Assembly (NCBI GenBank): GCA_015852425.1 | Contig: JAAAIG010000154.1 | Coordinates: 1 to 48,351 of the forward strand | Reading direction: 5' to 3' | Origin: Gryganskiella cystojenkinii | Taxonomy: Eukaryota; Mortierellomycota; Mortierellomycetes; Mortierellales; Mortierellaceae | Length of the DNA: 48,351 nt | Shown: positions 12,691-24,100 of the stretch, piece by piece | Position numbering within the stretch: position 1 is the stretch's first letter | Layout: each line of letters opens with the position of its first letter | The notes under the pieces: generated by a model | Told to the model about the DNA's origin: nothing | The model's input: the letters and a program-made list of their open reading frames with translations, nothing else | The model's database searches: none | Program-made: the position numbers and the translations under genes

Positions 12691-12967
12691 GGTGGTGTGC
12701 TCCTGTTTGAAATGTAGAAGTAAAAGGACTATGGATGGAGGACGGGGAGGGTGTGTGAAGAAAAGCTGCTCTGTCCCGCGCTTTCGATATGTCCCCAACC
12801 CGCGCGTCGTGTGGACTTAATGATCACAAAAGGGGCTTAAGTGTGACTGTTTAAATCATAACGAAAATAAATTCTGTTTACAACAAGGAGCCAGACCGAA
12901 AGCATGGGAGGTTCGGCTCAGTTCATTCATTTGCATCTCCACTCCTCCACATATACACACACCCGTC
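12691..12967. promoter_or_regulatory. Bidirectional promoter of NRDE2 and bL19m
   Basis: 277 bp separate the divergent start codons of NRDE2 (minus) and the mitochondrial ribosomal protein (plus). No coding frame fits. Both 5' UTRs and any shared elements must lie here. Confidence 0.6.
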
Positions 12968-13687
12968 ATGTTCTCGTTCACAAGGCCACTTGCTCGCATG
13001 ACGAGCGCAATCTCGACTCGCTTCGCCTCTACCGCTGCCAATGGTGCGACACAACCCATAGACTCGATTCCTTAACCCCTGATATTCCGCTTGAAAAATG
13101 AAAACTGATCGGGACGACACAAAACCATGCAGCAAATTGAACGATGGCGCTGACCCAATTATCCTCTTCTTCTTCAATTCTCTTCATTATTAGCTGCCAA
13201 GGCTACCTACACAGCTCCTGCCTCGGTTATCGTCCCCAAGCAATTCAAGCCCCAGAAGAAGGGACAGGGACTCATGGAACTCATCAGCAAGGAGGAAGTT
13301 CAACGTGCAGGCGCCGACGGTCGTTCAAAGCTCTTTCAAAAATCCAGCCCCGAGTGCTTGAAGCCCGGTGATGTCGTCCTTGTTGAGACTTTGAACTCGA
13401 TGTCAACAGACAAGACCAGCACCTTTGTCGGTGTCTTGATCGCGATGGATCGTCGTGGACTTCACAGCAACTTTACGGTCCGGAATGTTGTCTTGAAGGT
13501 TGGCGTTGAGATGAAGTACATGCTTTATTCGCCCCTGATCAAGTCGGTCCGCGTGATGAAGAGAGGCGAGGGCTTTAGGAGAGCAAAGCTTTTCTATTTG
13601 AGAGATAACCCAGGACGTGCTTTCCGTCTTGAGGGTCTTGTCAAGTTGGATAAAGCTGCTCAGGCCAAGAAAGCTGGCAAGGCTTAA
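12968..13687 (+). CDS. MRPL19: Mitochondrial large-subunit ribosomal protein bL19m
   Basis: Protein of the mitochondrial 54S subunit (bacterial L19 family; yeast Img1). Exons 12968-13043 and 13194-13687 join in frame to give 189 residues. The first exon is an Arg/Ser/Thr-rich, acid-free segment beginning MFSFTRPLARMTSAISTRFA, a typical matrix presequence. The mature part shows the L19 pattern: KPGDVVLVETLNS, FVGVLIAMDRRGLHSNFTVR, GVEMKYMLYSPLIKSVRVMK and KLFYLRDNPGRAFRL. The intron has donor GTGCGA and acceptor TAG. A Lys/Ala-rich C-terminal tail ends the protein. Confidence 0.92.
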
Positions 13688-14168
13688 AATCATGGAAACG
13701 GATGATCGGACGGCCAATCTCAGGGCCTGGCAAGACGGAGGAAGAGAAGGATGTCCTCAACATATCAAACCATAGAACACGGAACGCATAGTTAATGTAT
13801 ATTATAACACATCTTCAGACTCTGCTTGTTTTTTAACCTGGATCGCTTGGGACTCGATGCTACTCGAAGGTGGTGAATACGGATCTGTTGCTGCGATGAG
13901 CAGGCAAAGGAGATCATAATTATAACATTATCCTAGACTGGAGGATAGAAATATCATACGTGGGTACTAAATGGCGATTGCGTCAAAGGATCGCCACCAC
14001 TTGTGCCTGTAGCAGAAAAAGAAGTCCCTCTCGGATCGGAAAACAGAAGGACAACTTGAGCGATAATAACTACGGTGACGTAAACTTTTTTTTTTTTTTT
14101 TTGCAGATCAAGGAATAAAAATGTTCGCTGCTCGGGGGTTTGTTTGATCTTTCTTTCGCGTTGATTTC
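13688..14168. other. Intergenic, possibly 3' exons of a small minus-strand gene
   Basis: On the minus strand, 14069-13960 and about 13880-13800 contain short coding-like stretches. One has a hydrophobic run (VVIIAQVVLLF); the other ends in a Ser/Glu/Lys-rich tail. They sit just downstream of the 70-codon minus-strand ORF at 14169-14381. I could not find splice sites that join all three in one frame, so I leave them unassigned. A T17 homopolymer near 14088 lies between. Confidence 0.25.
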
Positions 14169-14381
14169 TTAGATCCACATGCTTGGATCTCCTTTCAGGA
14201 GTTGTCCCTCGACAATTGCGCCGAGTTTAATAGCATGTGAATGAGTCATTGTCACGCAAGAGTAATCTCCCTTCATCACATGCCGTAACCTGATTACTCC
14301 TTCTTCGGACGGAGTGATCAGGTGTCCCTCTTCGATCTCACCTTCAGCTGATCTAGTCGATCTTGCAACTCTTCTTCCCAT
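14169..14381 (-). CDS. Small hypothetical protein (possibly the first exon of a longer gene)
   Basis: An ATG-initiated 70-codon frame preceded by a TATAAA sequence about 20 nt upstream of the ATG on the minus strand. It is Arg-rich at the N-terminus, then alternates polar and hydrophobic residues (GVIRLRHVMKGDYSCVTMTH, LGAIVEGQLLKGD) in a pattern compatible with beta strands of a small OB-fold protein such as TEN1 or RPA3. No family motif is decisive. A GTGGAT donor-like site overlaps the last codons. The real gene may therefore continue downstream on the minus strand, but none of the joins I tried keeps the most coding-like frame. Confidence 0.3.
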   Translation of the reverse strand: MGRRVARSTRSAEGEIEEGHLITPSEEGVIRLRHVMKGDYSCVTMTHSHAIKLGAIVEGQLLKGDPSMWI

Positions 14382-15266
14382 GCCCTTTCTTTCCTTCTTT
14401 CTTTATACCACAGAACGACCTTTCTGATCCTTCACTTGACCTTTCCCACATGTGACCAGAATTGGCTTGTCTCACAGACCTAAAGTTTTTTTAGGTCGCC
14501 GAAGCTTGTCAAGGACGGTTGCGGGATTGAAACAGAGTTGGAACGGAGCAACTGATCTGAGGGAATTGATCGTGGGCGAGATCGGTGCCGGTTGAATGGG
14601 TTGTGTTCGGTAATGACGAACGGCTGAAAGAGGGTTCTGGAATTCCTAAAAGGAGGGATGTGGCGATGGATGTGGACATTTCTTTATCTTTTTCTTCCCT
14701 ATCAAAGCAAAAAAAAACCTGGTCGAGTCTGTCTTCAGACTTTGATTTGACGTGAATATGAGGTGATGAGGTTGAAAAGGGTTGAAAGAACGGACGATGA
14801 CGATGGTAGCGATCATGCTCAAGGTTGTTTTTGCAGCATTTTTGTTTGCATTTGATCTGAGGGCAGGGGGTGGAACCTTTTTTTTTTATTATTGTTTGCT
14901 GCACCAGCTACAAATCGCGGGCAACAGGTTTTTCATATGATACAGATTTCGACCAAGTACAGTACGATACAATACAGGAGCCTCAAGGATCAGTTTTCGT
15001 TTGAGAATCCAGTCTGGGTTGGATCAAAGGAGACGAGCCACAGATCAGGAGAAGAAAAAATAAAGTATCCTCTTTTTTTTGCGTATTAGCACTGTTGTAC
15101 TGTTGTCTGTTCTTTCGAATTTTCAGGAAGTTTGCACCTTTCCCCTTCAAAAATCTCACCTCTTCGACCTCTCGACTCTTCAAACTCTTCACACCTCCTT
15201 TCCTTTCACCTTTCCCCTCAACGCCTCCAACTCTTCCTTTCTCTCATCCCAGAGTCGCACAGCAGA
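14382..15266. other. Intergenic
   Basis: I see no supported gene. Minus-strand frames here are low in coding character and are interrupted by homopolymer tracts. Positions 15130-15260 are CT-rich on the plus strand and could be the promoter of the disrupted frame that starts at 15267. Confidence 0.45.
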
Positions 15267-15622
15267 CATGAAAGACAAGAAGCCGTTTATTTGTGATCAT
15301 GACGGGAGCACCATTTCGTCCGCGTTAAAAAAGGCAGTTGAATCGACACAAGAAGGATGTCCGCACAGTGATCAGGCTCCCATGCCGTATCTCCGGATGC
15401 CAACACAACCCTTTCAAGAAAAGATTCATAAGGGTCGAGCCCGAGTGGCGTGAACACTCAACGGTCGTGTGGCAAATCAAAGGCGTCTCTTGTAATCACC
15501 ACTCGAACACAAATGATGAACACACATCCATGTCAAGACCCATTTTGACTTTCCCTATCTACATGCCGATTGCAAGAGCGGGTTCGAACGCAGAGTCAAC
15601 TCGATTTGCACGCGAAGACTAA
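15267..15622 (+). pseudogene. Frame-disrupted zinc-finger-like ORF
   Basis: From ATG 15267 one frame reads a 62-residue product that starts MKDKKPFICDHDGSTISSAL and stops at about 15453. An overlapping frame, open from about 15338 to 15622, encodes a cysteine/histidine-rich block: CRISGC (Cys-x4-Cys), then a basic stretch, WQIKG and CNHHSN. Such a Cys-x4-Cys ... Trp ... His-x-His layout resembles the WRKY/FAR1/FLYWCH DNA-binding fold found in Mutator-like transposases and their domesticated relatives. The first frame looks like the natural N-terminus of the second, so a one-base frameshift near 15338-15365 would explain the arrangement. An unspliced short intron or two unrelated chance frames are alternatives. 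No transposase core follows. Confidence 0.35.
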
Positions 15623-16482
15623 GCATCCTAAATATGCTGCCTCCAAGAATTCCCCAAGGTCTCAGTCGCTCCACCAAAACAACTCCATGACGAGGATGGA
15701 AACGCGACTACATTAATTACATGTTGGAATTTTTTTTTTACTTTTCTTTTTACCCACAGTATTATATGTCATTTCTTTGTGCAAACGTGTCCAACCTTGT
15801 CAACAGTCTTTAGCGTCACCACAAAGAACAGGGCCTTCAAAAATAGAGGGATTAGAGAGCATATCGAGGTGACAATTCTCGAGTTTCCGGATAGAGCTGA
15901 AGAGGGAACCAAAGTTGTGGTAGGTCAACTATGAAAACTTGTTGACCCTCATGTTGTGAACTAAATACTGACAGGCAACCACGGTTCTAAACTCAACTTA
16001 GGCGGACGGGAAGCGCGCATTGCTGATAAAAAGATAACGTTTGCGAACGGAACTGATCTTACTTGCATTCAAAACAGCTCCTACCAAGGTAAAGATACAT
16101 GGTCCATCGGAAGCAGCAACCTCATGTGTTATGGCAAACAAAAACGAAAGCTCCTACACCATGGCGTTTCGCGTAGGTCGTGTTTTGCACTCTCTCATTG
16201 CTCGGGCTCTACTTTTGTTTTATTTTTATCTGGCAAGAAAAATGCCTGCTATCTAGCATGACCGAAGTTTCTTCTGCATTGCGTTTCAGTTCTCACAGCA
16301 AGAGACGCATTGAAAGCTGGCCTGTGGGTGATGATGCTGATGAGTTCACAACCATGTCGCATCGATCGTAAACTAGACCTGCAGCAAGGTCGCGAAAATC
16401 CAGCGTCAGTCGTTGCTCTCCATTCTTTCTTGACAGAGCATGAAGGAGACAACCACCGTCATTTGTTTTGTTGCAGAGCTGA
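15623..16482. other. Intergenic, no feature recognised
   Basis: Only short, unconvincing frames occur on either strand. It could contain further remnants of the disrupted locus just upstream, but I see no domain. Confidence 0.4.
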
Positions 16483-16719
16483 TCACAAGGAGGACGAGGT
16501 TGAAGAGTCGGATGGATCCCTCTTGTGTGAGGTGTCAATCTTGGTGTTGGTGCCCGTGACAAACTCCTTGATCTTTCTGGTCACCTCGGTAACAACTCCT
16601 ACCCCAGCTGCGAGAGGCAGAGCGACGACCTTGGCGGCGGTCTGTCGTACACCGTCCCGATTAGGGTTTGGGTCTGTGAAAGGTTCTGGAGTGGAATGGG
16701 ATTTAGACTGGTCCGCCAT
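16483..16719 (-). CDS. Small hypothetical protein with a Gly/Val-rich hydrophobic segment
   Basis: A 78-residue frame from ATG 16719 (MADQSKSHSTPEPFTDPNPN) to TGA 16483. An upstream in-frame extension to 16815 exists, but the internal ATG begins a better-behaved protein. Residues ~30-46 (VVALPLAAGVGVVTEV) could be a short membrane or amphipathic helix. It is followed by a basic stretch (RKIKEF) and a Ser/Thr-rich tail. I recognise no family. Size and layout suit a small membrane-associated or stress protein, but this is not shown. Confidence 0.45.
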   Translation of the reverse strand: MADQSKSHSTPEPFTDPNPNRDGVRQTAAKVVALPLAAGVGVVTEVTRKIKEFVTGTNTKIDTSHKRDPSDSSTSSSL

Positions 16720-17288
16720 GTTGTTAATAAATGTGCCGAGTTTTTGAGAAAGTTGATGAGGATGGAGGTGAGAAACGAAATATTCACTGTAGCATGGTTG
16801 TAAGCTGATTCCCAAGACTGCAGGGTATCCAGCACGCTATGTCATTCGAGACCATTGGACAAGTTTCTCATTGTTCTTTTCTTCTAGCAGTCACTCACTT
16901 TCACTTTCACAAGACGAACGTGTGCTGCAAGGAGCAGTAACGAATGGTCCGATTTGCTGCACTGCGATCACGCACAGGCACACCGTAATTGCAGCAAACC
17001 GCACAAACAGAAAAAAAAGTGGCACTGCGCTTGATAGATAGACCAAGGGAACTTTCTTTTTTTTTCCATTTTCGTACCCTTCCGGACAAACAGACTTCCG
17101 AGTAGACGGATATTCCCGCAGTGGACTTGAGAAAAAACACTAATCTTGGGCTCAAGTTTTCTTTGAAAATAAAACATAAAAAGTCCAACGGGTGCCTCCT
17201 CAACGTTTTTTTTTTCCTTCACTTCTCTCCTCTCCTCTCCTCTCCCTTTTTTTCTTTTCGTTCCCCTCTCTAATCGGATCATATCATA
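16720..17288. other. Intergenic, promoter of the first phosphate carrier
   Basis: No gene is supported. From about 17200 to 17270 the plus strand is a CT-rich tract (CTCTCC repeats) leading to the carrier start codon, as expected of a strong fungal promoter or 5' UTR. Confidence 0.5.
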
Positions 17289-18218
17289 ATGGCCACTCAA
17301 CTGAAGACGCAACACGTCCCCACGGGCCTTGATCTTTACTCTCGTTTCGCCCTTGCCGGAGCCGTCGGTTGCGGTGTCACCCACGGAGCCTTAACCCCCG
17401 TCGATGTCATCAAGACCCGCATCCAGCTCGAGCCCACTGTCTACAACAAGGGTATGGGTGCTGCTTTCCGTCAGGTTGTCAAGGCTGAGGGTGCTGGCGC
17501 TCTCTTGACCGGATTCGGCCCCACCTTCGCTGGTTACTTCTTGCAGGGCGCCTTCAAGTTCGGAGGTTACGAGTTCTGGAAGAAGACCATCATTGAGTCC
17601 GTTGGTCAGGAGAACGCTGTCAACAACCGTACCATTATTTACATGGGAGCCTCCGGTATCGCCGAGTTCTTCGCCGATGTTGTCCTTTGCCCTCTTGAGG
17701 CCACCCGTATCCGTCTCGTCTCCCAGCCCACCTTCGCCACTGGTTTGGCCTCAGGCTTTTCTCGTATCTTGAAGGAGGAGGGCGTCATCCGTGGTTTCTA
17801 TTCCGGATTCGGCCCTATTTTGCTCAAGCAGGTCCCCTATACCATGGCCAAGTTTGCCGTTTATGAACACGCTTCCGATTTCATCCTCGAGCGTGCTGGT
17901 CCCAAGGAGAACTTGTCTGCTGGTGCCTTGACCGGTATCAACTTGGGCTCTGGTTTGATCGCCGGTATCGTTGCCGCCATTGTCTCCCAGCCCGCTGATA
18001 CCCTCTTGTCCAAGATCAACAAGGCCTCCGGCACTGGTTCCATCACGTCCCGTTTGGTCGGCTTGGCTGGTGAGCTCGGTGTCAAGGGTCTCTTCTTGGG
18101 TTTGGGTCCCCGTATTGTCATGGTCGGTACCCTTACTGCCTTCCAGTTCGCCATCTTTGGTGATATCAAGAAGGCTCTTGGCGCCACCAACTCCGTCGAG
18201 ATTCGCAAGAAGGCATAA
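17289..18218 (+). CDS. MIR1: Mitochondrial phosphate carrier, intronless copy
   Basis: Inner-membrane carrier (SLC25 family) that imports phosphate into the matrix with a proton for ATP synthesis. The 309-residue single-exon product has three repeats of two helices, each with a carrier signature: [16 protein letters not shown] and PADTLLSK. The phosphate-carrier pattern is clear in [38 protein letters not shown] and [10 protein letters not shown]. Codon bias is strong toward C-ending codons, so expression should be high. A close paralogue lies 1 kb downstream in the same orientation and has two introns. This copy reads straight through both intron positions. Confidence 0.95.
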   Translation: MATQLKTQHVPTGLDLYSRFALAGAVGCGVTHGALTPVDVIKTRIQLEPTVYNKGMGAAFRQVVKAEGAGALLTGFGPTFAGYFLQGAFKFGGYEFWKKTIIESVGQENAVNNRTIIYMGASGIAEFFADVVLCPLEATRIRLVSQPTFATGLASGFSRILKEEGVIRGFYSGFGPILLKQVPYTMAKFAVYEHASDFILERAGPKENLSAGALTGINLGSGLIAGIVAAIVSQPADTLLSKINKASGTGSITSRLVGLAGELGVKGLFLGLGPRIVMVGTLTAFQFAIFGDIKKALGATNSVEIRKKA

Positions 18219-19191
18219 AGCGCATTTGAACCGTCTAGAGTCAGCACCAACCGCCACTACCATTATTACGACTACAACAGCAAAGCATAGAATAGCGACG
18301 AGGATTACCGGACAACTACAACTAGAAGGTACCTCTGAACCACTACCACCCACTCACCCTCCTCATTCCCATAACGCAATATACTTTCAATCGAGGCCAC
18401 CTTTTACGCCCTCGTTTTTATTTTTATTGCTTTTCAATTTTTTTTTTTTTTTTTTTTTTTTGGTTTGCTCAGGCACGATCTGTGGACGGTGTGCGAGGGA
18501 GTGCAGGATGACTGCTGCTTGTTGTTACTAAACTTACAGTGTTCTTTTATCGTCAATCCGTCAACTGGGAGGAGGAGCATGCGGATCGACTATCGGACAG
18601 TAACAGGACCAAACACACACACCATCGACGTCGACGACAACAACAACAACAACAACAACCCCATTTTTTGGTTCCCGTCTCATCATCGAACCATATCCGA
18701 GAGTCTGCAAACGAGTTTATGTTTGTGTTCAAAAAAAGTTTCAACCAACGAAACCATCTAAAAAGGTGCATCCGCGGGAGCACGGCAAAAAATCAGAGAA
18801 GAGCAAGAAAAGAGAGAAGAGCGGAGATGGGCTCACGTGAGGCGACCATTGGGCCTGAGTTTCTCTGGCGAATTGCATGGACTAGAGACGGGGCAGAAGG
18901 GCGACCAATATTTCGAACGGCAAACAAAAAAGACGTCACTCAATAAGATAAGCAACAAACAGTCTCCGGTCCTTCCGGCCCTCGAACTGTTTTCCAGGAC
19001 CAGGAGGAGAGTTCCCTCAATCGAACCAAATCAAATTTCGAGGTCAGAAGCGCACTGTCTTTCTCTCTCTCGCCTCTCAGTCGCTGCAAGTTATTTTTGC
19101 GGGAGGACAGGGCAGAAAAAGATTTTTTTTTTGTTTTCTTTTTTCTTCTCTTCTTCTCATCACCCCTCCCCACTCTCCCCACTCTACAATC
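18219..19191. other. Intergenic between tandem phosphate carriers
   Basis: Holds the 3' UTR of the first carrier, a T22 run near 18440, an (ACA)n microsatellite at 18636-18659 and the CT-rich promoter of the second carrier near 19130-19190. Open frames here are low-complexity and unsupported. Confidence 0.6.
18636..18659. repeat. (CAA)n microsatellite
   Basis: About eight consecutive CAA units lie between the two phosphate-carrier genes. They are preceded by a short CA-rich stretch and a TCGACG repeat. Confidence 0.9.
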
Positions 19192-20664
19192 ATGTCCGCC
19201 CAGACCCAGACTGTTGCCCCCACCGGTGCTAACCTTTACGCCCGCTTCGCCCTTGCTGGTGCCATCTGCTGCGGTGTCACCCACGGTGCTCTCACCCCCG
19301 TCGGTAAGAGATCTTTGAATCTTCACTCTGTTCTGATCCCTGATCCATTTGGAACTTTTTGATCTCGTTTGGATCAATCGGAACTGGTCATCACTTTTTT
19401 TGGTTCCTGGAACTTACTCTTTTTTCTGTTTTCTTTTTTCTAACAACCAGATGTCGTCAAGACCCGCATCCAGCTCGAGCCCACCGTCTACAACAAGGTA
19501 CCGTCATTCATACACAGCCACACCCTCTTTCACAATTTTCTCGCAATCAAGCAATATCAACCAACAGGAGCACAGTTCAGATCTAGGACGCATCGACCCC
19601 TTCTGCCTCCCGATTATTCCTCTCCCTTGAAGGGATGATATAGGGATATGTGCTGACGATGATCTTGCGTGCACTCGGATCTTTTGGCTGCTTCTCATTC
19701 TTTTTCCTGTTCTTCCCGAAGAACTGCGAGAAGAGACACATACAAATATTTCCCCAGTCTCCTGCGGATGTTTCACATTCACTTTTTCCTCTGCTTCCTT
19801 CCGCCTTTCTCTTCTTCTGCCTTGGATCCAGGTCGAAAGAAACCCTTCGATAACTAATAATTGCTTCTCTTTGGTCACTTTTTTCATAAATGTCAATAGG
19901 GTATGGGCGCTGCTTTCCGTCAGGTTGTCAAGGCTGAGGGCGCTGGCGCTCTTTTGACCGGATTCGGCCCCACCTTCGCTGGTTACTTCTTGCAGGGTGC
20001 TTTCAAGTTCGGAGGTTACGAGTTCTGGAAGAAGACCATCATTGAGTCTATCGGTCAGGAGAACGCTGTCAACAACCGCACTGCCATCTACTTGGTTTCT
20101 TCCGGTATCGCCGAGTTCTTCGCCGATGTTGCTCTCTGCCCCCTCGAGGCCACCCGTATCCGTCTCGTCTCCCAGCCCACCTTCGCCACCGGCTTGGTCT
20201 CTGGTTTCAGCCGTATCTTGAAGGAGGATGGTTTGATCCGCGGTTTCTACTCTGGATTCGGTCCCATCTTGTTGAAGCAGATCCCCTACACCATGGCCAA
20301 GTTCGTCGTCTTCGAGCGTGCCTCTGAGGCTATCACTGCCGCTGCTGGCCCCAAGGAGAACTTGTCCGCTGGTGCCTTGACCGGTATCAACTTGGGCTCT
20401 GGTTTGATCGCTGGTATGGCTGCCGCCGTTGTCTCCCAGCCCGCTGATACCCTCTTGTCCAAGATCAACAAGGCTTCCGGCACTGGCTCTGTCATGTCCC
20501 GCCTCGTTGGTTTGGCTGGTGAGCTCGGTGTCAAGGGTCTCTTCTTGGGCTTGGGTCCCCGTATTGTCATGGTCGGTACCCTTACCGCCTTCCAGTTCGC
20601 TATCTACTCCGACATCAAGAAGGCTCTCGGTGCCACCGGTGGTGTTGAGATTCGCAAGGCTTAA
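19192..20664 (+). CDS. MIR1: Mitochondrial phosphate carrier, second copy with two introns
   Basis: Paralogue of the upstream carrier, same predicted function. Exons 19192-19303, 19451-19497 and 19900-20664 give 307 residues. The N-terminus ([20 protein letters not shown]) differs from copy one. From the third exon on, I count about 27 substitutions and one residue gap over roughly 254 aligned positions. Changes cluster in the matrix loop around residues 196-202 ([12 protein letters not shown] versus [12 protein letters not shown]). Signatures are [16 protein letters not shown] and PADTLLSK. Intron 1 splits the Asp codon of the first signature; intron 2 (402 nt) falls after VYNK. Both introns have normal GT-AG ends. 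Confidence 0.95.
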
Positions 20665-21113
20665 ATAGTCCTCGACTCTGTTATCTACCCTCCCTCCCTC
20701 CCTTCTCTCTTTCATCCTCATCATGTTTTCATAATATTCCACAACACGATCCCCTCATTTTCATAAAACAATAAACAGCATTGTTATCATAGAGAAAAAA
20801 ACATAGAAAGAAGGGATCGAGACCCATCCCTTAATTCGCCGCACTACTGTGTTTATGTTGGAATCGGGGTGGTTTTCTCTCTTTTTTTTTGAAGGAAAAG
20901 AAAACCAGGAGAAGTGAACTCGGAAGCGAGGTTTCAGGGTTTGGGGTCCCCACGTGATTTTTATCAATCTAAACACGCCACCAATTTCTGAGATAAAGAG
21001 TATCAAAGCGTGTGAGTGTGGTTTATTTTTTTGTTCGATATTTTTTTGTCTGAAAAAGATCCGAAAATGAAAGAGAGGGTTCTCTTTTTCTTTTTTTTGT
21101 TTTTGTTTTTTGT
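20665..21113. other. Convergent intergenic between carrier and TPS2 3' ends
   Basis: 3' UTRs of two convergent genes. It contains AT-rich tracts and AATAAA-like motifs near 20770. No gene is seen. Confidence 0.6.
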
Positions 21114-24100
21114 TTATGCTTCGGCAACACCAGAAAGGACCCCCAGAACCTTGATCAACTCTTCAGGACTTGTCACATGCCAGTTCGCTAACGTCTTTTT
21201 CAACGCATGGCCGATTGTGATTGAGAAATGGTCGTTCCCGGCATTTGAACTCGTCGATCCTTGAGATGCCGCCGAGGCAACACTTGTGATCGATCCAGGT
21301 GTAGGAGGGCCAGGTGCGATTTCGACCGGCATAGCGACCGAATAAGGCTGTGGGGGTTTCAAATGCGCACCATTGACACTATTGATTGTCCCACTATGAC
21401 CGGAGGACTCTGGTCGATGCGAGCTCGTGGTCAAATGCTCCAGGGAATGCTGCAATGTCGCCGCTGCAATCTTGGCCGCCGTCGCTGCAACGAGCTCATC
21501 ATTGTAGGGTTCAATAACTGCACGACTTGGGTTCTTCATGGAATCCCGACGGTTGTTGTGATGGCCATTGACACCCGCCAGAGCTCTGAACATATCCTCG
21601 TCCGTCTTGTCATCGCCCGCACACAGCACGAAATCGACCTCGGGATGTTGACTCAACAGTCTCTTGACAATCTCACCCTTGTTCACAATTGTGGGTCGGA
21701 CTTCGAGGTTCTTCTTGCCGACCAAGATCTCGACAGGGAGTTTCGACAGGACTGCGTTCTCGAGATGGTTCTGGCATTCACGCGACTGGAAGGCTCCGAA
21801 TTCTGGGTCCGCCATACGATAATGCCACGTCAACGAGGACCGCTTGTGTTCGATAAACGAACCCTGAGTCCGTTCCGTGTAATAGGTAAAGATCTCGATC
21901 ACGTCGTTTTTCCAGCTCATATCAAGGGACTCGGTGAGGTTAATCCACTTCTTGCTACCAGGTTGACGCATGAACGATCCATGTTCAGCACTGAATCCCA
22001 GGTTCTCGACCTCGCCCAACCATTCCTCGAGGACTTTTTGATCGCGACCAGAGATGATCCAGACCACGTTGTTGGGGTCGTTCGCCAGGGCTGTCAAAGC
22101 CTTGAGCATATGTTCCTGAGGAACTGCAGCGCCGGGTGTCTTTCGGATCGGGGTTAACGTTCCCTGAAAAAATGAAGATAGAAAGAAGTGAAGATTGGTG
22201 AGTTAAAAAAAAAAAAGTTTCGAATTCTCTTTTGTTTATATACTTACATCGTAGTCAAACATGAGGAGACGCTTTTTGGCATTCCTGTACTTTTCGACAA
22301 TGACGAGCTGATCCAAGTAAGGCGTGGGAGTGGACTGATCCCAGGTACCGACGTTCAAGACGAGTTCCTGGATGAAGTTCTTTGCCCAAAACTGGGCCGT
22401 ATGCTGAACAACGTGTTCATGAAGTTGCTAAAATAGATCCAAATAAGTAAAAGGAGATAGCCTTGTTAGAAAAGGCGTAAAAATAGCTCCATAACACAAA
22501 CATGTGTCCAACAAAGGAAAATAAAAAAGCGTGAATAATGAAACCCTTACAGTTTGACGAGCGGCTTTGTCTTCCTCAGAAAGGTGCAGGGCTTCATAGA
22601 TAACGCGGGCCACACCTTGGTAATCCCAAGGGTTGACCATCAAGGCCCCCCCGAGGGACCCAGCCGTGCCCGTAAACTCACTCAGGATCAAGGGTCCGTG
22701 GTTCTCGTTCTGACACATGATGTACTCCAAAGAGGTCGTGTTCATTCCATCCCTCACGGACGTGATCAACCCGATATCCGCAACCGACAACAACGCATAG
22801 TACTCGTCCCGATCGATATGTTGGTGGTAATGATGAACAGGTGTGAAGTTGAGCGATCCAAAGGTTCCGTTGATATGCGCGACCAATTCAGCAATCTTGG
22901 CTTCTAGTTTTGGGTTCTCGACCAGTGGTGGAGATGTGACCTGGATCAAGACAACTTTTCCTTGCATCTCGGGATAATCATTCAAGAACTTTTCAAAAGC
23001 CCGAAGTTTTTGTTGAACACCCTTGACGAGATCGAGTTTATCTCGACCGACAATGATATGTTTGCCCTTGTAGGTCTTGCGGATCGCGTCCATCTTGGGC
23101 AAGACGCCAGGAGCTTTGCGTTGACGTTCGACTCGTTCGGCATCGATTCCGATCGGGAAGGTACCGACCCAGACGGTTGAGCCCATAGCATCGACGCCTC
23201 GAGGCGTGGATTCGTAACCGTTCACACGGGTGCAGCAACTGATAAAGTGACGGGCATAAGAATACGTCTGTGATGAGGGAAGAAGGAACAACTGGTTAGT
23301 TGATTGAACGGCGATTGTGATGGTGACACGTTTTACTTCTGTTCAATTGCGAAGGCTATTACCTGGAAACCGATCTGGTTTGCGCCTAAGAGACCGTTCA
23401 AGACCTCGACACGCTCTATTTAGGGAGATGGAGGAAAAAATGATATCTTGCAGTGATTAGAGATCAAAATTCGTCCTGAAGATTGCAGGGGAAAAGAAGT
23501 TAGTTGTGGCGAGCAATTGAGGTGTGCTCTCGACATACTGGGAAGACATCTAAAGATCTCGGACGATGGGAAAGGCGCGTGGATAAAGACACCGATGGCG
23601 GCTCCGGGCAACTTTTGTCGGAGGAGATGAGGAACAAGCAACAGATGGTAATCATGGATCCAGACTAAGGAAGGAGGAAGAGGGAGAAGAGGAAGGGCGT
23701 ACAGAAAGAGAAAACAAAGATAACGAGGATTTCAGGTTAGATCGATTTTAGAATTGTCGTCATGCATGGAAAAGTTAATCCATTTTCTCAGATGTTGGGG
23801 AAGAGAGGGGTGGGAGGGTTCGTTCTTACCAATATCGCCAGGCTGGTATTGTTCGACGATGGCATCTGCAAACTGTTGGTTGACAAAGACATAGTCGTCC
23901 CAGTTCTTCTTCTCGACTCGACCGTCGGTGGCTTCATCCCAAAGGATGTAATGGAACAAAGGCCAGAGAACTAATCATTATGCATAAACCAGAGATTTGT
24001 TTGCAAAATAGTGTTTGGTGAGATGTGGGCGAACAAGAAAATTAAGGCCAGGAACCGAAAAATTGAAAAATTGGTAATGACCGCACTATGACATCTTCAG

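Noticed and set aside
15584..15596. GGTTCGAAC motif resembling a tRNA T-loop
   Set aside because: The flanks do not pair into an acceptor stem and no A box is at the right distance.
19504..20742. 412-codon minus-strand open frame opposite the second phosphate carrier
   Set aside because: It is antisense to a clear SLC25 gene. Strong C-ending codon bias on the sense strand removes stop codons from the antisense. Its product is low-complexity and repeats the pattern seen opposite the first carrier (17751-18353).
21261..22157. 298-codon plus-strand open frame opposite TPS2
   Set aside because: It overlaps the phosphatase exon, which has all HAD motifs. The antisense product has no domain and is Arg/Cys-rich like other shadows.
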